Shown piece by piece: positions 32,701 through 45,917 of a stretch of 64,000 nt of DNA. The notes beneath the pieces are model-generated. The model was not told the origin of the DNA. It ran no database searches and saw only the letters and a program-made list of their open reading frames with translations. Position 1 is the first letter of the stretch. Each line of letters starts with the position of its first letter. The stretch comes from Trichoplax sp. H2 (lineage: Eukaryota; Placozoa; Uniplacotomia; Trichoplacea): contig NOWV01000027.1 of NCBI GenBank assembly GCA_003344405.1, forward strand, positions 248,001 to 312,000, read 5' to 3'. A program made the translations under genes and the position numbers.

Positions 32701-35488
32701 CTACAGTTTATCATATCCCATCAAGGAAGCGGTGGAATCAGTATCATCGCGGTTAGTCATATCGATTTCCTTTTTACTATAGTCAAGAAAATTAATGAGT
32801 GATTAATAAGCTTTCAAAAATGGAACCCACAACATCTTTTAGTAATACTGCAAATATCTCAATCAAATAGAATTTATGCATGAAGCAATACAATTTAACT
32901 AAAATAGCTAGCAATCTCTAAATCCCGAGATATCCTACCCCATATTGTAGATAATCAAAGCTGGAAACATGACGATTATACCAGCAAGGCTAAACCAGGT
33001 TGTATTAGAAACGTGCGGATGAAACATGAATGGCTCTTCTTGAAATAACGTCCAAAAGATGAAACCAATCGGTGTTACTAACGCCTAATAAACGAGCAGT
33101 ATTATCGTAAATATGAGCTTATAAAGTTATTTGTAATTATATATTGCAACAATTATTTCTATAACTCAAAATGGTACTTTGATTTATCAATTCGTGCTTG
33201 GTAGCCTAATAATTTCGTACATATTCATAGTACGAGATTAAAATTCACAATTATGAATATTTTATGCACCGTTAAACTTTCTCTATTGTAGCATCGCTTG
33301 TCTTACAGTTTATAATATAATAAAATGGACATACAAGGCTTCCAGGTTCTAATATGTAATGATTACTTACGCCGACAATAGCCAACAGAGTTGCTCCTTC
33401 TGCATAACGCATTAATAAGCTACCACCAATGTAGTTTATAATGTAAAAGAGGATAAATGAGGTTCCTCTTAGTCCAGGTGCAGCTGAACAACCAGAACCG
33501 CCAAAAAAGCATGATAACCCGAAGGCATAACTTAGGAATAGAAAATAATAATGACTTTAGTAACACTGATCATCGTAAATTGTATACTGTAGCGAATCAA
33601 GTATTGAAAAGATAGAATACGGTTATTATGGAACAGAATCTGGTAATGTAAATATTCATATAATCGTAATAAATCTAACAAACTAGAATTAAAGTTAAAT
33701 ATTTTAATGTTAGATACATAACTAACAGCTGATCTGTTTACGTTGGATTATGGCCAATATTATTTAATATTTTATCATTTTGGTGGGCACCAGATGTTCA
33801 ATAATGTCGCAGATGCAGCAATTAGATATTATCGTTGCAGTGTACTGTACACTATACAGCATGTCAGTTGAGTATTTCTATGATATTATCATTACCTTCG
33901 ACCAAATGTTTGAATGTCTGGCTGATTGCCGTAAAATGGTAGAAAATCAAGCCAGAAAAAGAGGGCCACGGTCACTAGCTGATAAAATGATGTCCAGGTT
34001 AAATACCATATAGCATTGACACGCTTTTCATTTGGACTTTTCATCTTTAAACCAGCTTCTTCATAAGCATTCATAAAGGCGGCAGGTATCTTACGATAAT
34101 AAAAATTTAAAATTAACTAAGGCAGGCTTACTATTGCGAGCTATTGTGTTAATTAGTCAATTATAGCTTAATTAACTTTCATAAAAATCTTTGCTTTTCT
34201 TGAGCAATTGAAATATTATGTAAGCTAGAGTTACAGTACTCACAAATCCAATCATAAAGATAATAGGCCAAATAATTGCTGCAGCACCAGTAGCAGCATG
34301 AGGCAAATGATGTTGTGCTTTACCATTGATGGAAGGAAAGATCTTAGGTATAAGGCAAATAAACAGACACAACATAACAACCACGGTGCAAATCAATTTT
34401 TTCAGTGTTGGCTTCTTATGCAACAACAGGTATCTGTTCAATAAATTCAATTTTCGAATTGTAACTATTTTTATAGATTACAATAATCAGGGTTATTATT
34501 ATGATAACATGTTGCCTATAATGACCAGCACTATATGAGCGATGTTTAATGTTTTCTGCATATTCTATTTACAAGTATGATGACACATGAAAATGTTCGA
34601 TCCTATGGGCGATAAAGCAATTACTAACTCCGTAGATACTATTGCTATTACTCTATTAAGCTAACTATTTTGAATTTTGTTATTATTCTTCAACGACTGG
34701 TTAGAACGGCATAAAGATGAAAGATGATTAAGACCAATAATGCAAAGTGGGATACACTAACTAATCGGTTATCATCCTCGTTAACTAGCAGCCTTAATAT
34801 ATTTAATCTTCACCAGCAACAATATTCCTATCACTGATTCGTAAATTTTTAATAGCTAATAATAAAAGTATAGTAAACTGTGTACTATGATCAATTCAGT
34901 AGATGATATTCTATTAGTACGGTACTATCTCTATATCATTACATAAACAAAAAGCCTATACTTTAAAATGGTGTATCCATCAAATAAATTAATTTATCCT
35001 TACCTGACTATGACAATTAGAGGTATAGAAACGTTTTGTAATATAGCTTGTAAATAAGGTGGTGTTCTCGTTCCACTACTAGCAAAAACTACTAATAACC
35101 CATTAGCAGCATCAAAACCACCAACAACGATTAGGTTTTTACGAGGAAAATTTCTTTCAGCTTCGCCAATTTCACCCGGTTTGATAAACTTTATAGCTAA
35201 CGTTATTGCTCCGAAAAAAATAACGTAGCAAAAAGAAGCGAATGACACGACGAAATAGCTATCCATAGATAGATGGGTGTGATTGCCATTTTCAGTTATA
35301 TTATCTATATCATATGAAGCATTATTTTTCGCTACTTGTTCAGTAGCATCGACCCATAAAGGTAAAGAAATAAGTTGTCCACTTTGGCCAATAACAGATA
35401 GAGCAGCAAAAAAGATATTGGCTAGCAACAGGTTGCATCGAACTGGTCCTAAAGCGAGTTGTTTCTTTCTACTATTTATTAGTACCAT
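32701..35488 (-). CDS. CRT-like transporter, copy 1
   Basis: Member of the chloroquine-resistance-transporter-like family (drug/metabolite transporter fold, about 10 membrane spans), typically on lysosome- or vacuole-type membranes and moving small metabolites. Six exons: 35004-35488 (MVLINSRKKQLALGP, two glycosylation-type Asn sites in the first loop, then GTRTPPYLQAILQ), about 34240-34440, about 33890-34090 (IPAAFMNAYEEAGLKM, family-typical, then WLDFLPFYG), about 33372-33530 (CFFGGSGCSAAPGLRGTSF), about 32937-33090 (TPIGFIFWTLFQEEPF) and 32701-32776. The last exon encodes a short tail, KKEIDMTNRDDTDSTASL then MGYDKL and TAG; YDKL is a YxxPhi sorting motif. It is paralogous to the plus-strand gene at 38721-41285, exon for exon. 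Family assignment is by remembered similarity and is less certain than the gene model. Confidence 0.82.
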
Positions 35489-38400
35489 ATTAACTCAAGT
35501 GATTGTATCGAAATATCCCTAGATCAAGCTAGTCTTACTGATGTTATTGTTTTTTTCTAGTGAGAAAAGAAAATGTCCTATCAAAATGATATTAATTAAA
35601 GCAAAAAAAACCGGCTCGTTTTGCCTTGTTGTAATAATAATTGACAGCTTTTTACGCCAGTAGTATAACAAAAGGCAAATAATAATTTATTCTAACGATA
35701 TTATTGACATGCACGATATCTAACGGGTGTTTAGATAGCTAGTATGCTCGCAAATAAGGCGTTATGGCCAACACTACCGCTATTATATTCACGTGATGCT
35801 CATGAGAGATATCATCCTATCAACTGTTCGTTTAATCTCTTTCTTTTAATTTATTTATACCCATCAATTAATAATGCACTCATGAATGGTGCACTATCCT
35901 TACAACGCAATATTTACGCTTCGGATCAAAGTAAATCAAATGATGGCTAGTTTGCGCTATGCTCGTATATTTGTAAAGCATTCGTGCGAGTATGGCAACA
36001 ACGTGAAACATTACGCTTAATAACTCGCTTTATGATATAAAATCCCGGGCCTCTATACCTTTTTATAGTAACTAGGAATTTTTATTAGTGTCGAAAGCGC
36101 CTAAAAGTCAGGTAGTAAATTTATAGCTAATAGCCCAATTAGTACGGTGATCTTGAAGCTTTGAAGGACATAGATATCTGATTACTAATACAAGTCAGTT
36201 AGATTACATTATGTCTATTCACACAATCATCAAGGCATATTATATAATCTAATATGAATTAGTCGCAATCATATATTATGGCACAAGATGTGTAAAGAAC
36301 AGTATAAACTTGTAGTACAGCCCCAAATTAGCCCACGATTGTAAGATTGTGTAAATGTATATTTGTAGATGATGATTACAGTACGTATGGTAGTAATTCT
36401 GCCGACATATTTATTGATATTAAGATTCCGAGATAAATATAGCTTGGTTTAAGTATGTTAGTTCTGTGAGATTTACATTGTGACGCTTAATTAGAGGCGC
36501 AAATTATGAATAGATGAGGCGATAGTAAATTTAGAACTGATCTTGCTACTTAATTGGCAAGACATGATTGTGTTAAGGAAAAGTCATTCTGTCGCTGATT
36601 GCATACGCGTATATAAACGATGTATTATCCTGTAATAGTCTAGATAGTCTAATTGCAAGTAGATAGCCCTTCGTGGTTGCAAGATGAGCCAAATATATAC
36701 AATAAAGTAAAATTTACAAGAAATTGTAGTTCTTCTTTTATTTATTTTGAGAAGACACTTTATCACAGAACTATATCTCATAATCTAAATAAAACATGTC
36801 ACTAAACATCGCTAAGCTACACTATAGTGAAATAGCACCGTGACAGTGCGATATCTTATATAATTTATAATGATAGCTAAATGGCTTGTATATTTAAGCT
36901 GAATTTTATAGAATTAACAGTAGGACAGATTATTGATAAGATTGTTTTCATTATGGTATGGTAATCGATGCCAGACTGTACCTTATACAATTTATATGCT
37001 AGTATTAAAGCCTTCATGTTTCTATAGCTAATAAACCTAAAGAAAATAACTTTAGTATCGAGATTACAATAATTTCTATAGTTTAAAGTATACAAAAATC
37101 TGCATTTCTTTTCCGAAATTTTCCAGTTCTATAGATAATAATGTTAGTATCATGTTCGTGTCTACTGTAATTATGGAATTTTCTGTTTATAGGTACTGGA
37201 TAGTAATTACTAGGTTCAATTTTAAACAAATAGAGATAGTTGGTGTTTTATCGGATAAGAAATTCGAGTTTCTTCATCTTGAAGAACAATATCAATACAT
37301 CGCATATACCAGTACTTTCCATGATTTGCAATAATCTGTTCGTATATACGCGTAAACTGCTATGTTTGCTTGGCCATATACCTTCAAGCATTACGTAAAC
37401 AATATGAACTTTCTGCGCAGTAACTTGGAATAACTAGCTATATCGATGACTATTGGCATGGACATAGTAAGATATTAAGACTATTTAAAAAATTGAAGGG
37501 TTCAGTAATACTGTAATGAGATTCCATTTCCGTTCAGACTATGAACAGGTATAAATACCTTACATAATGTCTTGTGTACCGATAGTAAATATTTTCAATT
37601 AAGAGCGATTTTGATAAATTAAAGTGCAGAATTTTAAAACTAGATATGGGAGCCAAACGATATTTGACTTCTTGATTTAGCTGAACTCTAATCTCCGCAC
37701 ATTTATAGACTGTTATACATGTGCCAGTATATTTCAAGCTAATATATATATATAAATTTTATATTATAATCTCATTTAAAGATGCCATATCGTATTGTGA
37801 TTAAAAGTATGTCTCTATAGCTTCAGAAAGTACGGCTTAGGTTTTAACCGAGTTATTTCTAGCTCAGTACTGTAATCATTTGATTTAGGTATATAGTATT
37901 GGTAAGTGTCATATCACTCAATACAAACCTTCCTGAAATACTATATCACTTCTGGATATATATTAAAATACTAGAAATTATCGATAACTAATCCATAATA
38001 GTTATACATGTTGCTCATATAGTATCACCAATATCCATTAGCTCGTCGATATAGTTTGAAATCCCTATTTCATATTGAACAAATTGGACCCGGATAACTG
38101 TAAGATCGAAAATATTTATGCTCCAAGAAAATTTATAGCATTAAATAATGGAATTATTACTATGGAAATATTATCAAACCACTCAGGTAAAATCTGTTCG
38201 GAGTAACTTGATGGTCAGATAGCATCATTGCCTAGCTATGCTAACGAGCCGTAGAAATTTATTTACCTGCTACTATAGATTAAATTACATTACATCAAAT
38301 AACTTGACAGGAAAGGTTATACTGTACTGAAAAGCATTTATTAGGAAGAAAAATAAACAAAATGAATCACGATTATGATAATCTGTCTCACATGATCTAT

Positions 38401-38720
38401 TTTCTATACAAACCCTAAAAAGTCATTGTAGATCAAGCTATTTTGTTGACAATATGATCTATATATATTTATTCCATCGTCTCTTACAATTTATCCTTCA
38501 TATTCATTAATTATATACACTAACAGAGTATAATTTCCTATTGTCGTGTTACTGCTTTAATCTATATTCAATGTATTGAACTCACTTGCCTTCTCAATTA
38601 TAAAATACAATGTTGACTTTATGATCATTCCTTAAGTACTACTTAGTTTATAATCTATGACTTTACTTACTTTAAGTTTATCGTGAACGAATGAAATTTA
38701 TATACCAGCCGATATAAAAT
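35489..38720. other. Divergent spacer between the two CRT-like genes
   Basis: 3.2 kb between two head-to-head starts, AT-rich, so it must contain both promoters. Apart from the ORF-like block at 35744-35950 no structure was recognised; small open frames at 36584-37737 have no support. Confidence 0.5.
35744..35950 (+). other. Short open frame with a decayed duplicate at 31110-31300
   Basis: 68 codons from an ATG, ending SINNALMNGALSLQRNIYAS...SNDG and TAG. A second copy at about 31170-31298 aligns without gaps over its last 130 bases and ends at a stop codon in the same column (DALKNGGLPSESAIRATDL). That copy has an in-frame TGA and a frameshift further upstream. This may be a real small gene or terminal exon, or simply 5'-flanking DNA carried in the duplicated segment. 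No function is visible. Confidence 0.3.
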
Positions 38721-41285
38721 ATGGCAAATAATCCTCAGTTTAAGCTGGGAATCTTACATTGCAATTCGACCATAGCTAACGCAATTTTTGCCATTTTATC
38801 CATAATTGGTCAACTAGGGCAGAGTATTACCTTGCCGTTATGGATCGATTCCACGATTGATAACTCATCATTTGAAAACACTGACGGAAATTCTACCGAG
38901 TTAAAAATGGATAGCTACTTCGTTTTAACGTTCTCCTTATCAGTATTCTTTCTTTTCTTTGGATCTATCACGTTATTTCTCAAAGTTACACGTCCAGAAG
39001 AAATTAATCCACTCGGAAAACTGTTTCCTAGCAAATATATCTTGCTAGTTGCATCACTGTCTGCTCTAGATGGTTTATTGATAGTTTATTCGAGTAGCGG
39101 CACAAGAACACCACCTCATCTGCAAGCGATTCTACAGACTGTTGTTATACCCTTGACAATACTCTTCAGGTTAGACTTAGACAATTTATCCACTGTAATT
39201 GACTATAACATAATTTTAAAATGAGTACCATAGGTATATTCCAAACTCTAGTACTAAAGTTATAGCATACTACGTAATCCATGCCTATTATAAATTTCAA
39301 GAAAGATTAATAAGATTTCATCCTCTATTTTTAATTTATCATTTATCAATTAATTATTTATATTTGATTGTAATTGGTACATCATCATCATCTCGTCAGT
39401 AAAATGTGATTATATTCTGTCTAGCTTGCTTGGCTAATTCTTAACTCAATATCTTAAATTACTAGATTTTTCTTTTTACGCAAAAGACCAACGTTACTGA
39501 AATTTATCTGTGCTGGTATGGTCTTAGTAGCCCTTTTTGTCTGTTTAATTCCTACCATGTTTACCATTACTTCTAATCATCAACAGAACATATCTGAAGT
39601 ATCTAATGATCATCCATCATTTATTTGGCCTATTATTTATATAACAGGTTTGGTAAGTACGTTACAGCTTAACAAACATTGCAAATCAAGTATCTAGCGT
39701 TAAGATATTTAAGCTTCGCATCATAAGCAGTCAATATTACTAAAAAAAATACAGCGGCCTTCATAACACAATCATTTTTCATCATTTAGATTCCAGGCAC
39801 AATTTCCATTATCTTCATGGAAGCTAGTTTGAAACTAAAGCTCGATCAAGATAAAACCGTTAATATATTTTGGTTTTTAACTTGGGTAAAGTTATATCAG
39901 TTGGTTATTATTGTCCTTTGCTTTTGGACGGATTTTCTTCCTCATTGGGGTGATCAACCTAATATTGAGATATTTGCTAAAAGGCACGTTAGCATTAATT
40001 CGATGTAGGCTTTGATTTGATCAAATTTTTTATATTGTTCAGATAACATAGTTTTGATTCTAGTTCCGATTCTTTTCGTCTGTCTTGCTATTTCTCGACA
40101 TTATCATCTATACTATAGCATCCAAACAAAATATTTGTAACATAAATAAGATACCATAGTGATTTAGTTTAGTCTTTTAATGTATATCTTGTGGGCAATG
40201 TACTAAAGAAGTCTAGGTCACACAATCTTAATCCAAGTTTGTATTGTTCTTTACTTATCTTTCTATCTGACGGTATTATGATCTAATAATGGAATGCTGC
40301 CTTGTTTAGCAGTTTTACAAAGAATTTCTTACTCCATGTGTATTTATGCGTATAAAATTATTTACTCATAGTTATGTTGAAGGCAATGCATTTAAAGTTT
40401 TCTAAAGAAATTTAGCTTTAAAGATTTCCTATATTATCATAATATCAATTTAAATATAACTCATAATTACTAAATGAACGGTGCTTATAGTATTTGATGT
40501 TTTAAATACAATCTGCAAATCAATCTAATTTGCTTACAAATAATGTATTAAATTGGGTTATCAAATTATAGCTGGGTATTCTCTATATCATGTTTTTTTG
40601 GTGGATCAGGTTGTTCTCCATCGCCTGGAGTACGTGGTACTATTTTCATGTTGTGCTATATCTTAAATTTTACATCCAGCCTGCTTTTAATTCAATATTC
40701 CGAAGGAGCTGCCCTCGCTGCGATGGTATCGGTAAGTGACCGATTTCAAATATAGATTGCATAGTTATGTCACATTTCGTAGCTAATCATATAGATAATT
40801 ATAATCTATCTCTTTATTGATTCATCATATACGAGCGTACAAAACACCAAACTTCTAATTTTCATTTTTAGTCTGTTGTGACTCCGTTAAATTTTTTGTT
40901 TTGGACCTTATTTAATGAACGACCATTCCAGTGGCATCCTCATCTATCAACTTCCTTATGGTTTAGTATTGGAGGTTTATGTCTTATGTTTCCAGCTATT
41001 CTGATATATAACTTCGGGTAAGAAACAAAATTATATACTTTATAAGTGAAAATTAGTAAGAATTTGTAAATTATTGGACCGAGATTTAACGAAGTTGTTT
41101 TATTCTCATACATAATTCCCAAGTTTGATACTATGGCTTTGTTAAAAGTATCTAATTTTTTGTATTTTAATTTATTAACTACAAATAGTGAAAAGGAGAA
41201 AGTCGTAGAAGATCATCAACCGGAAGAAAGAAAGCACCTTTTGGAACAAGAATTGCGAGATTTATCAAATGCAGAACAATATTAG
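38721..41285 (+). CDS. CRT-like transporter, copy 2
   Basis: Paralog of the minus-strand gene at 32701-35488, with the same six-exon plan: 38721-39169, about 39475-39653, about 39792-39996, about 40575-40731, 40872-41019 and 41189-41285. Matching blocks are GQLGQSITLPLWIDST (exon 1), GTRTPPHLQAILQTVVIPL (end of exon 1), FWTDFLPHWGDQPNIEIF (exon 3), SCFFGGSGCSPSPGVRGT (exon 4) and TPLNFLFWTLFNERPF (exon 5). Membrane spans fill the whole protein. The last exon encodes a cytosolic-type tail, GEKEKVVEDHQPEERKHLLE, ending NAEQY then TAG. E-RKH-LL fits an acidic dileucine (DE-xxx-LL) sorting motif, a different signal from that of copy 1. A lysosomal or endosomal location is inferred from the family and these tails. 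Confidence 0.83.
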
Positions 41286-43010
41286 GAATTACAAAAACAA
41301 AGTTATCTTTATTTGTATTATGATCAAGCCTTTCTAATATCTGTAATATTTTATTTTCGAATGTTTAACCATAATACTAATGGTGAATTTCACAAAGCTG
41401 ATAATAGTCTAGACTATTTTAATTATAAACACTAAAATGGATATCATTTTACAATAATATCCCAATCACAAGATAAAAATTTTTATATAAATTTACTACG
41501 CACTTGTATATTTAAGATGAGATATTCGAAGTAAGATATTGTTATTCTATTAAATTATGCCCTCATGCGATTGCTTCATTGTTTTAAATTAGCATCTAGG
41601 CTACTTTCCCCTTATATTGAAAGAAATCGGAGTAGACCATTTTTATCTCCATCAATTATCTAATTAAGCTCATGCCAGCTGTTTTACGCGATTAATATAA
41701 TAATCTGCGACTATTAATATCCAGCTTGAAAAGATAATCATCTCATATAAATTCATGATTTCTACTTAATTAGTATGAAATAAGAATGCTCAATTATACG
41801 TTCGGACACTATATGCTGTAGATATGTCCGTAGCAGATTAGCGACTCGTTCACTTTACTGTGACAGCAAAAATTCTTATAAAAGCTGTTGCTACTACTTC
41901 TGTACGTGCCTAAGCAATAAAGTAGTAATTATCTATCAGCACTTTTCCGCGTATTTATTACAAATATCTGACATACTTGATATAATACAAGGCTGTTGTA
42001 CCGCATTTATACTCATTTTAACGCCATCTCTAACTTTTTTTTGCATCTACAAGCGGCTAATGGAACAATTATTGATTGGCCTATAACATAAGGTTTTACT
42101 ACAAAATTTGAAATTATATTGAAGCATCTTTATATAGATTCTTTTATCAGAAGCTCTTGACTGTAACAAATTGAGGGAATATATTCATCTTTCGATTAGC
42201 CCTTGACTGTAGATATGCAGATAGAGTATTCAGCAGTTAGGTTAAAACCTTATACTACATAATAATTGTAGATCTCTATAGTATTTAGGATCGTTTTGAA
42301 TGCAGTCTCTGTATAGTTTCTTTCTGTAGAAGCTTTTAAATGCAACAAATCAATTAGGCTAGTATTCCTTTAATAGAGTACAAGATCTTTTCCATATGCA
42401 CCTTTCTAGTATCTATTGAATGTAGGCATACAGATAGAGTATCTAGACATTCGGTTAAAATAATTATAATTAATTATACTTTCGCGTACACAATAATTCT
42501 CTCTGTAGAAGCTGTTGACTGTAACAAATTATTTTGCCTATAATTCCTTTAATAGAGTATAAGATCTTTTTGCGTATTGATGCTTCTAGTATCTCTTAAT
42601 TATGGGTATACCGATAGAGTATCCCAGCCATTCACTTCAAATAATTAATTATATTTATGCTACATAATAATTGAAGATATTTTAGTAGTGTTTGAGTTAG
42701 TTTTGAATGCAACTTCCCGACAAACTCTTTCTGCAGATGTTGCTATCTGTAAGAGCTTGATTAATCTATTATTCTCTTAATATAAAATAAAATCTTTCTA
42801 CAATACTGGAGTATTTTATTGCAATTCTGATACCGATCTATAGTATTAGAGTATTCTATTGCGATCTTTGAGCAGATTCTTTGTCCACAAGCTGTAATAT
42901 AGATCCAAAATCAATAATAAATATTTCTGATCGGACAGACAGACAAATGTCCACTTGGGCCTCAGGCTACGCGGGCGCAGTGCTAACCTAATTCTACAAG
43001 TTAACCCTCC
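41286..43010. other. Spacer between CRT-like copy 2 and kaptin
   Basis: Tandemly ordered plus-strand genes on either side. The second half is a diverged minisatellite (listed separately). A short GC-richer run precedes the kaptin ATG (about 42945-43010). No gene was seen. Confidence 0.55.
42130..42835. repeat. Diverged minisatellite, about 180-230 bp x 4
   Basis: The phrase AGAAGCTNTTGACTGTAACAA and variants recur near 42149, 42327, 42507 and 42738. CAGATAGAGTAT-type blocks recur near 42218, 42437 and 42615, and TTTAATAGAGTA.AAGATCTTT near 42370 and 42550. Copies are strongly diverged. The array ends about 175 bp before the kaptin start. Confidence 0.75.
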
Positions 43011-45917
43011 ATGGCCTCCATGGCTACAGCTTGGAGAAATTTCGAGCATATTAATTTAATCTCATTAGAGTCGCAAACGAATATTTATGGCTCAGCAGTG
43101 TTATCTTTAGATAGAAATATAAATAAAAAAGTTCTTATTGCATCTTTAGACGGTCCAGTTACTTGTGTAAAATATGATAAAACGCGAGGAAACCAACTTA
43201 AATGTATATGTGATGAAATGCCATTACCAAGCACTGTCTCATCGTGTAAGTGATATTGCAAGATGTTGAATTTCTCAATGTTTTTTTCCACAGTTCATCT
43301 ATTAGTCAATGCTTTATGCAGTAAGTAGGCATTGCGTTACAGGATATAATGCTGTTGTAACTAGAGAACTAATCTATAGAATTTTGATGTGTTAGCTATG
43401 TTTGAGGTGGTTGCTATTGATTCATTCAATAAATATAATGCTCAAAATCAAGTTGTCATAACATTGGTCTTAATGCCTGGAAGTGTAGAGATGGAGGATA
43501 TTGATATTAATACACCTGAAAAAATTCGTCCACTTCAACCTCTTCTTGCTATTTATGTAGCACACAGTGATAAATCAAGTGATCTAAAGATGGAAGAATT
43601 AGCTAGTATGACTGAATATTCTTAAAAATAATCGTCATTCATTTCACGAATAAATACTCGTATTTCATAGCATTGCCTACAAACTTGCGAGAGATTGACG
43701 CGAAACTCTCGTCAGCTTTGCGATCTTCTTCATTGATAATTGTTAGGCTTGTATTTTTCATTCATAGATTGATTTATTATTCTTAGGTACAGGCCAAAAA
43801 TTAGGTTTATCCTTTACACCTCTACACCTCAATCATATTTGGTAAGTTGACAATTCGAGCATACCGTATGAAACCCTCGTATATTGTAAACACATTAATT
43901 AGACTATCATAGAGAATTTACATTGCTTCCTAGTAAACAATTAAGGATAGAGGTATTGAATAACGTAATCATAATCTCATAGATCAGTTGGAAAGTAATG
44001 ACATTGCCATAATTCTTTGTTCGAATAATTGTAACTTAAACATACAAGGTCTAACCGTAATATTGGAAATATCTAGCATTTGTAGGGATGGAGTGAAAGA
44101 GATTGCCATCCTATTATCAGATGTTAACAAAGCAGTCCATGTTTTTGTAAAGGTTAGCATCTAGCTGTAAAATTGTTCAATGGTTTTGTACTACATTAAT
44201 CACTAATTTATATTAAGGATCCTAATGGGGACTTTGATAAATCAACATTAGCCGCACAACTTCCAGAATTTCAAAATTTACAAGACGAGTAAAGTTACAT
44301 TTTTAATTTGATCTATTCAATGTAGTTTTTGTAATAACGCACGTAAAGGTTTTAAATTTCAGTAATTTTATCATTAAATTAAGATGATTAATAGTTTATT
44401 TTAATTTATTACAAGCGTCCTTTGGATCGATTCGCAGCATACATCGCAGAGAAGGTATACAGCAGTCGGAGGCCAGGATGGATACGTTAAATTTACAATA
44501 TCGAACTTGCAAACAAATCGTAAGATAAATGGACATTACTATACTTTTAAAGATTAATTACTTTGATTGTGAAATTTAAGGCTGGATTGCACAATGATTC
44601 TGAACGATTGATTACAGAACAAATTCAATCTTGGACTGTTGAACACCAAGGAGCTATTTCATCTGTTCGCTTGTTTACCTTTGAATCTGAAGCATACTGC
44701 GGCTCTAAAATTAAAAGTAATTGTACTACAGTACATTAAAAATAATAGATATCTACTACGATTAGCGTTAGCAGGTAATATTAGATATTCTTTACTTTTT
44801 TAAAAGGTTCGCTGCAAGATTATTCAAATAAAAGCCAAAATAATGAAGAATCTTGTCGATACTCGCTGTTGGTCGCATGCTCGACCGACGTAAGCGTAGT
44901 CTACGAGTGCGTAAAACTCTATTTCACTTGAAATGCATAGTAACTTTAAAATAGTAAACTGATCAAAGTACATGTACTATTGTCTCTTTTTCGTCTGAAT
45001 GATTTAAATTTTCATCTTAACAGAGATGTTTGTTCCGAAGGTTTTAATCTACCATTGGTATTGCCAGGATCCAATGAATATGATTGTATTTTGTGTAGTT
45101 ATATTGCTGATATTGATTGGGATGGTAAGAATGAAATTATACTTGGTAGCTACGGGCAGGTATATCATACTCAAATATAACTTTAAAGCATTAGAATATT
45201 TTAATTCATCGAATAGATTATTTTTGAAATTGAGGGGATATTAAGATTATTTTTTGTACGTTATTAACTAGGAACTCTTGGTTTATAAACGTTTAGATAA
45301 TTATTTTAATTTAAGTAAAGACGGTGAGAAAGTGCTGATTTCATTTTTTAAAATACAGCGCACTTCGTAACAGTAAATTGAATGGTTAGATATTATTATA
45401 ATTGTAGTAGGTAAAACTACGAAAACAGACGGTATTGTTTAGAAATTGATACATGGTGATGATAATAATTCTAAATATTTATACCTGAAGATACCGATGA
45501 GACTTTGATGGAAAAGGCTCGCTCCCCGTATAAATCTTTGGACTTAATATATCAACATAGTTTCTCTGAGCCGATTTATTCGTGTTGTTATATCGACTTA
45601 ACTGGTGACGGCGTTTGCGAGTTAGTCGTTACGACATTTCGCGCTCTTCATGTTCTACAGGTAACGAGCCTAAGGGTTGGTATATGCCTGTATCTATACT
45701 ATACTAATAATACCTTTTCTAGATGGGTTACCGCAGTAAATGAATTTGTAGATTTAGCATTTAAGTAGCAAATTACACCATACAATATGTTAAATCAATC
45801 TTATATCGTATCATTGTTGTCTATTATTTTAAACAGCATAATTTGGAGTCAGTTTCGCAAAAGTGCTCAGAAAGAACAGCATTGTTACTGGAGGGAAGAA
45901 TTGATTGGGATATCTAA
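43011..45917 (+). CDS. KPTN: Kaptin, KICSTOR complex subunit
   Basis: Beta-propeller-like protein. In vertebrates kaptin is part of KICSTOR (with ITFG2, SZT2 and C12orf66), which recruits GATOR1 to lysosomes and restrains mTORC1; it was first described as actin-associated. The start is ATG at 43011 (MASMATAWRNFEHINL...SQTNIYGSAVLSLD). Exons in order: 43011-43245, then VVAIDSFNKYNAQNQVVITL (about 43400), LLAIYVAHSD (about 43540), GQKLGLSFTPLHLNHIW (about 43795-43850), about 43987-44150, a VKDPNGDFDKSTLAAQ exon (about 44218-44290), SVLWIDS and VGGQDGYVKF (about 44415-44520), about 44590-44700, PLVLPGSNEYDCILCSYIAD (about 45015-45158), HSFSEPIYSCCYIDLTGDG (about 45500-45660), and a last exon 45838-45917 ending GRIDWDI then TAA. 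Two FG-GAP-like calcium-loop motifs (DIDWDGKNEI and DLTGDGVCEL) are kept. Internal exon edges are approximate. Confidence 0.9.
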
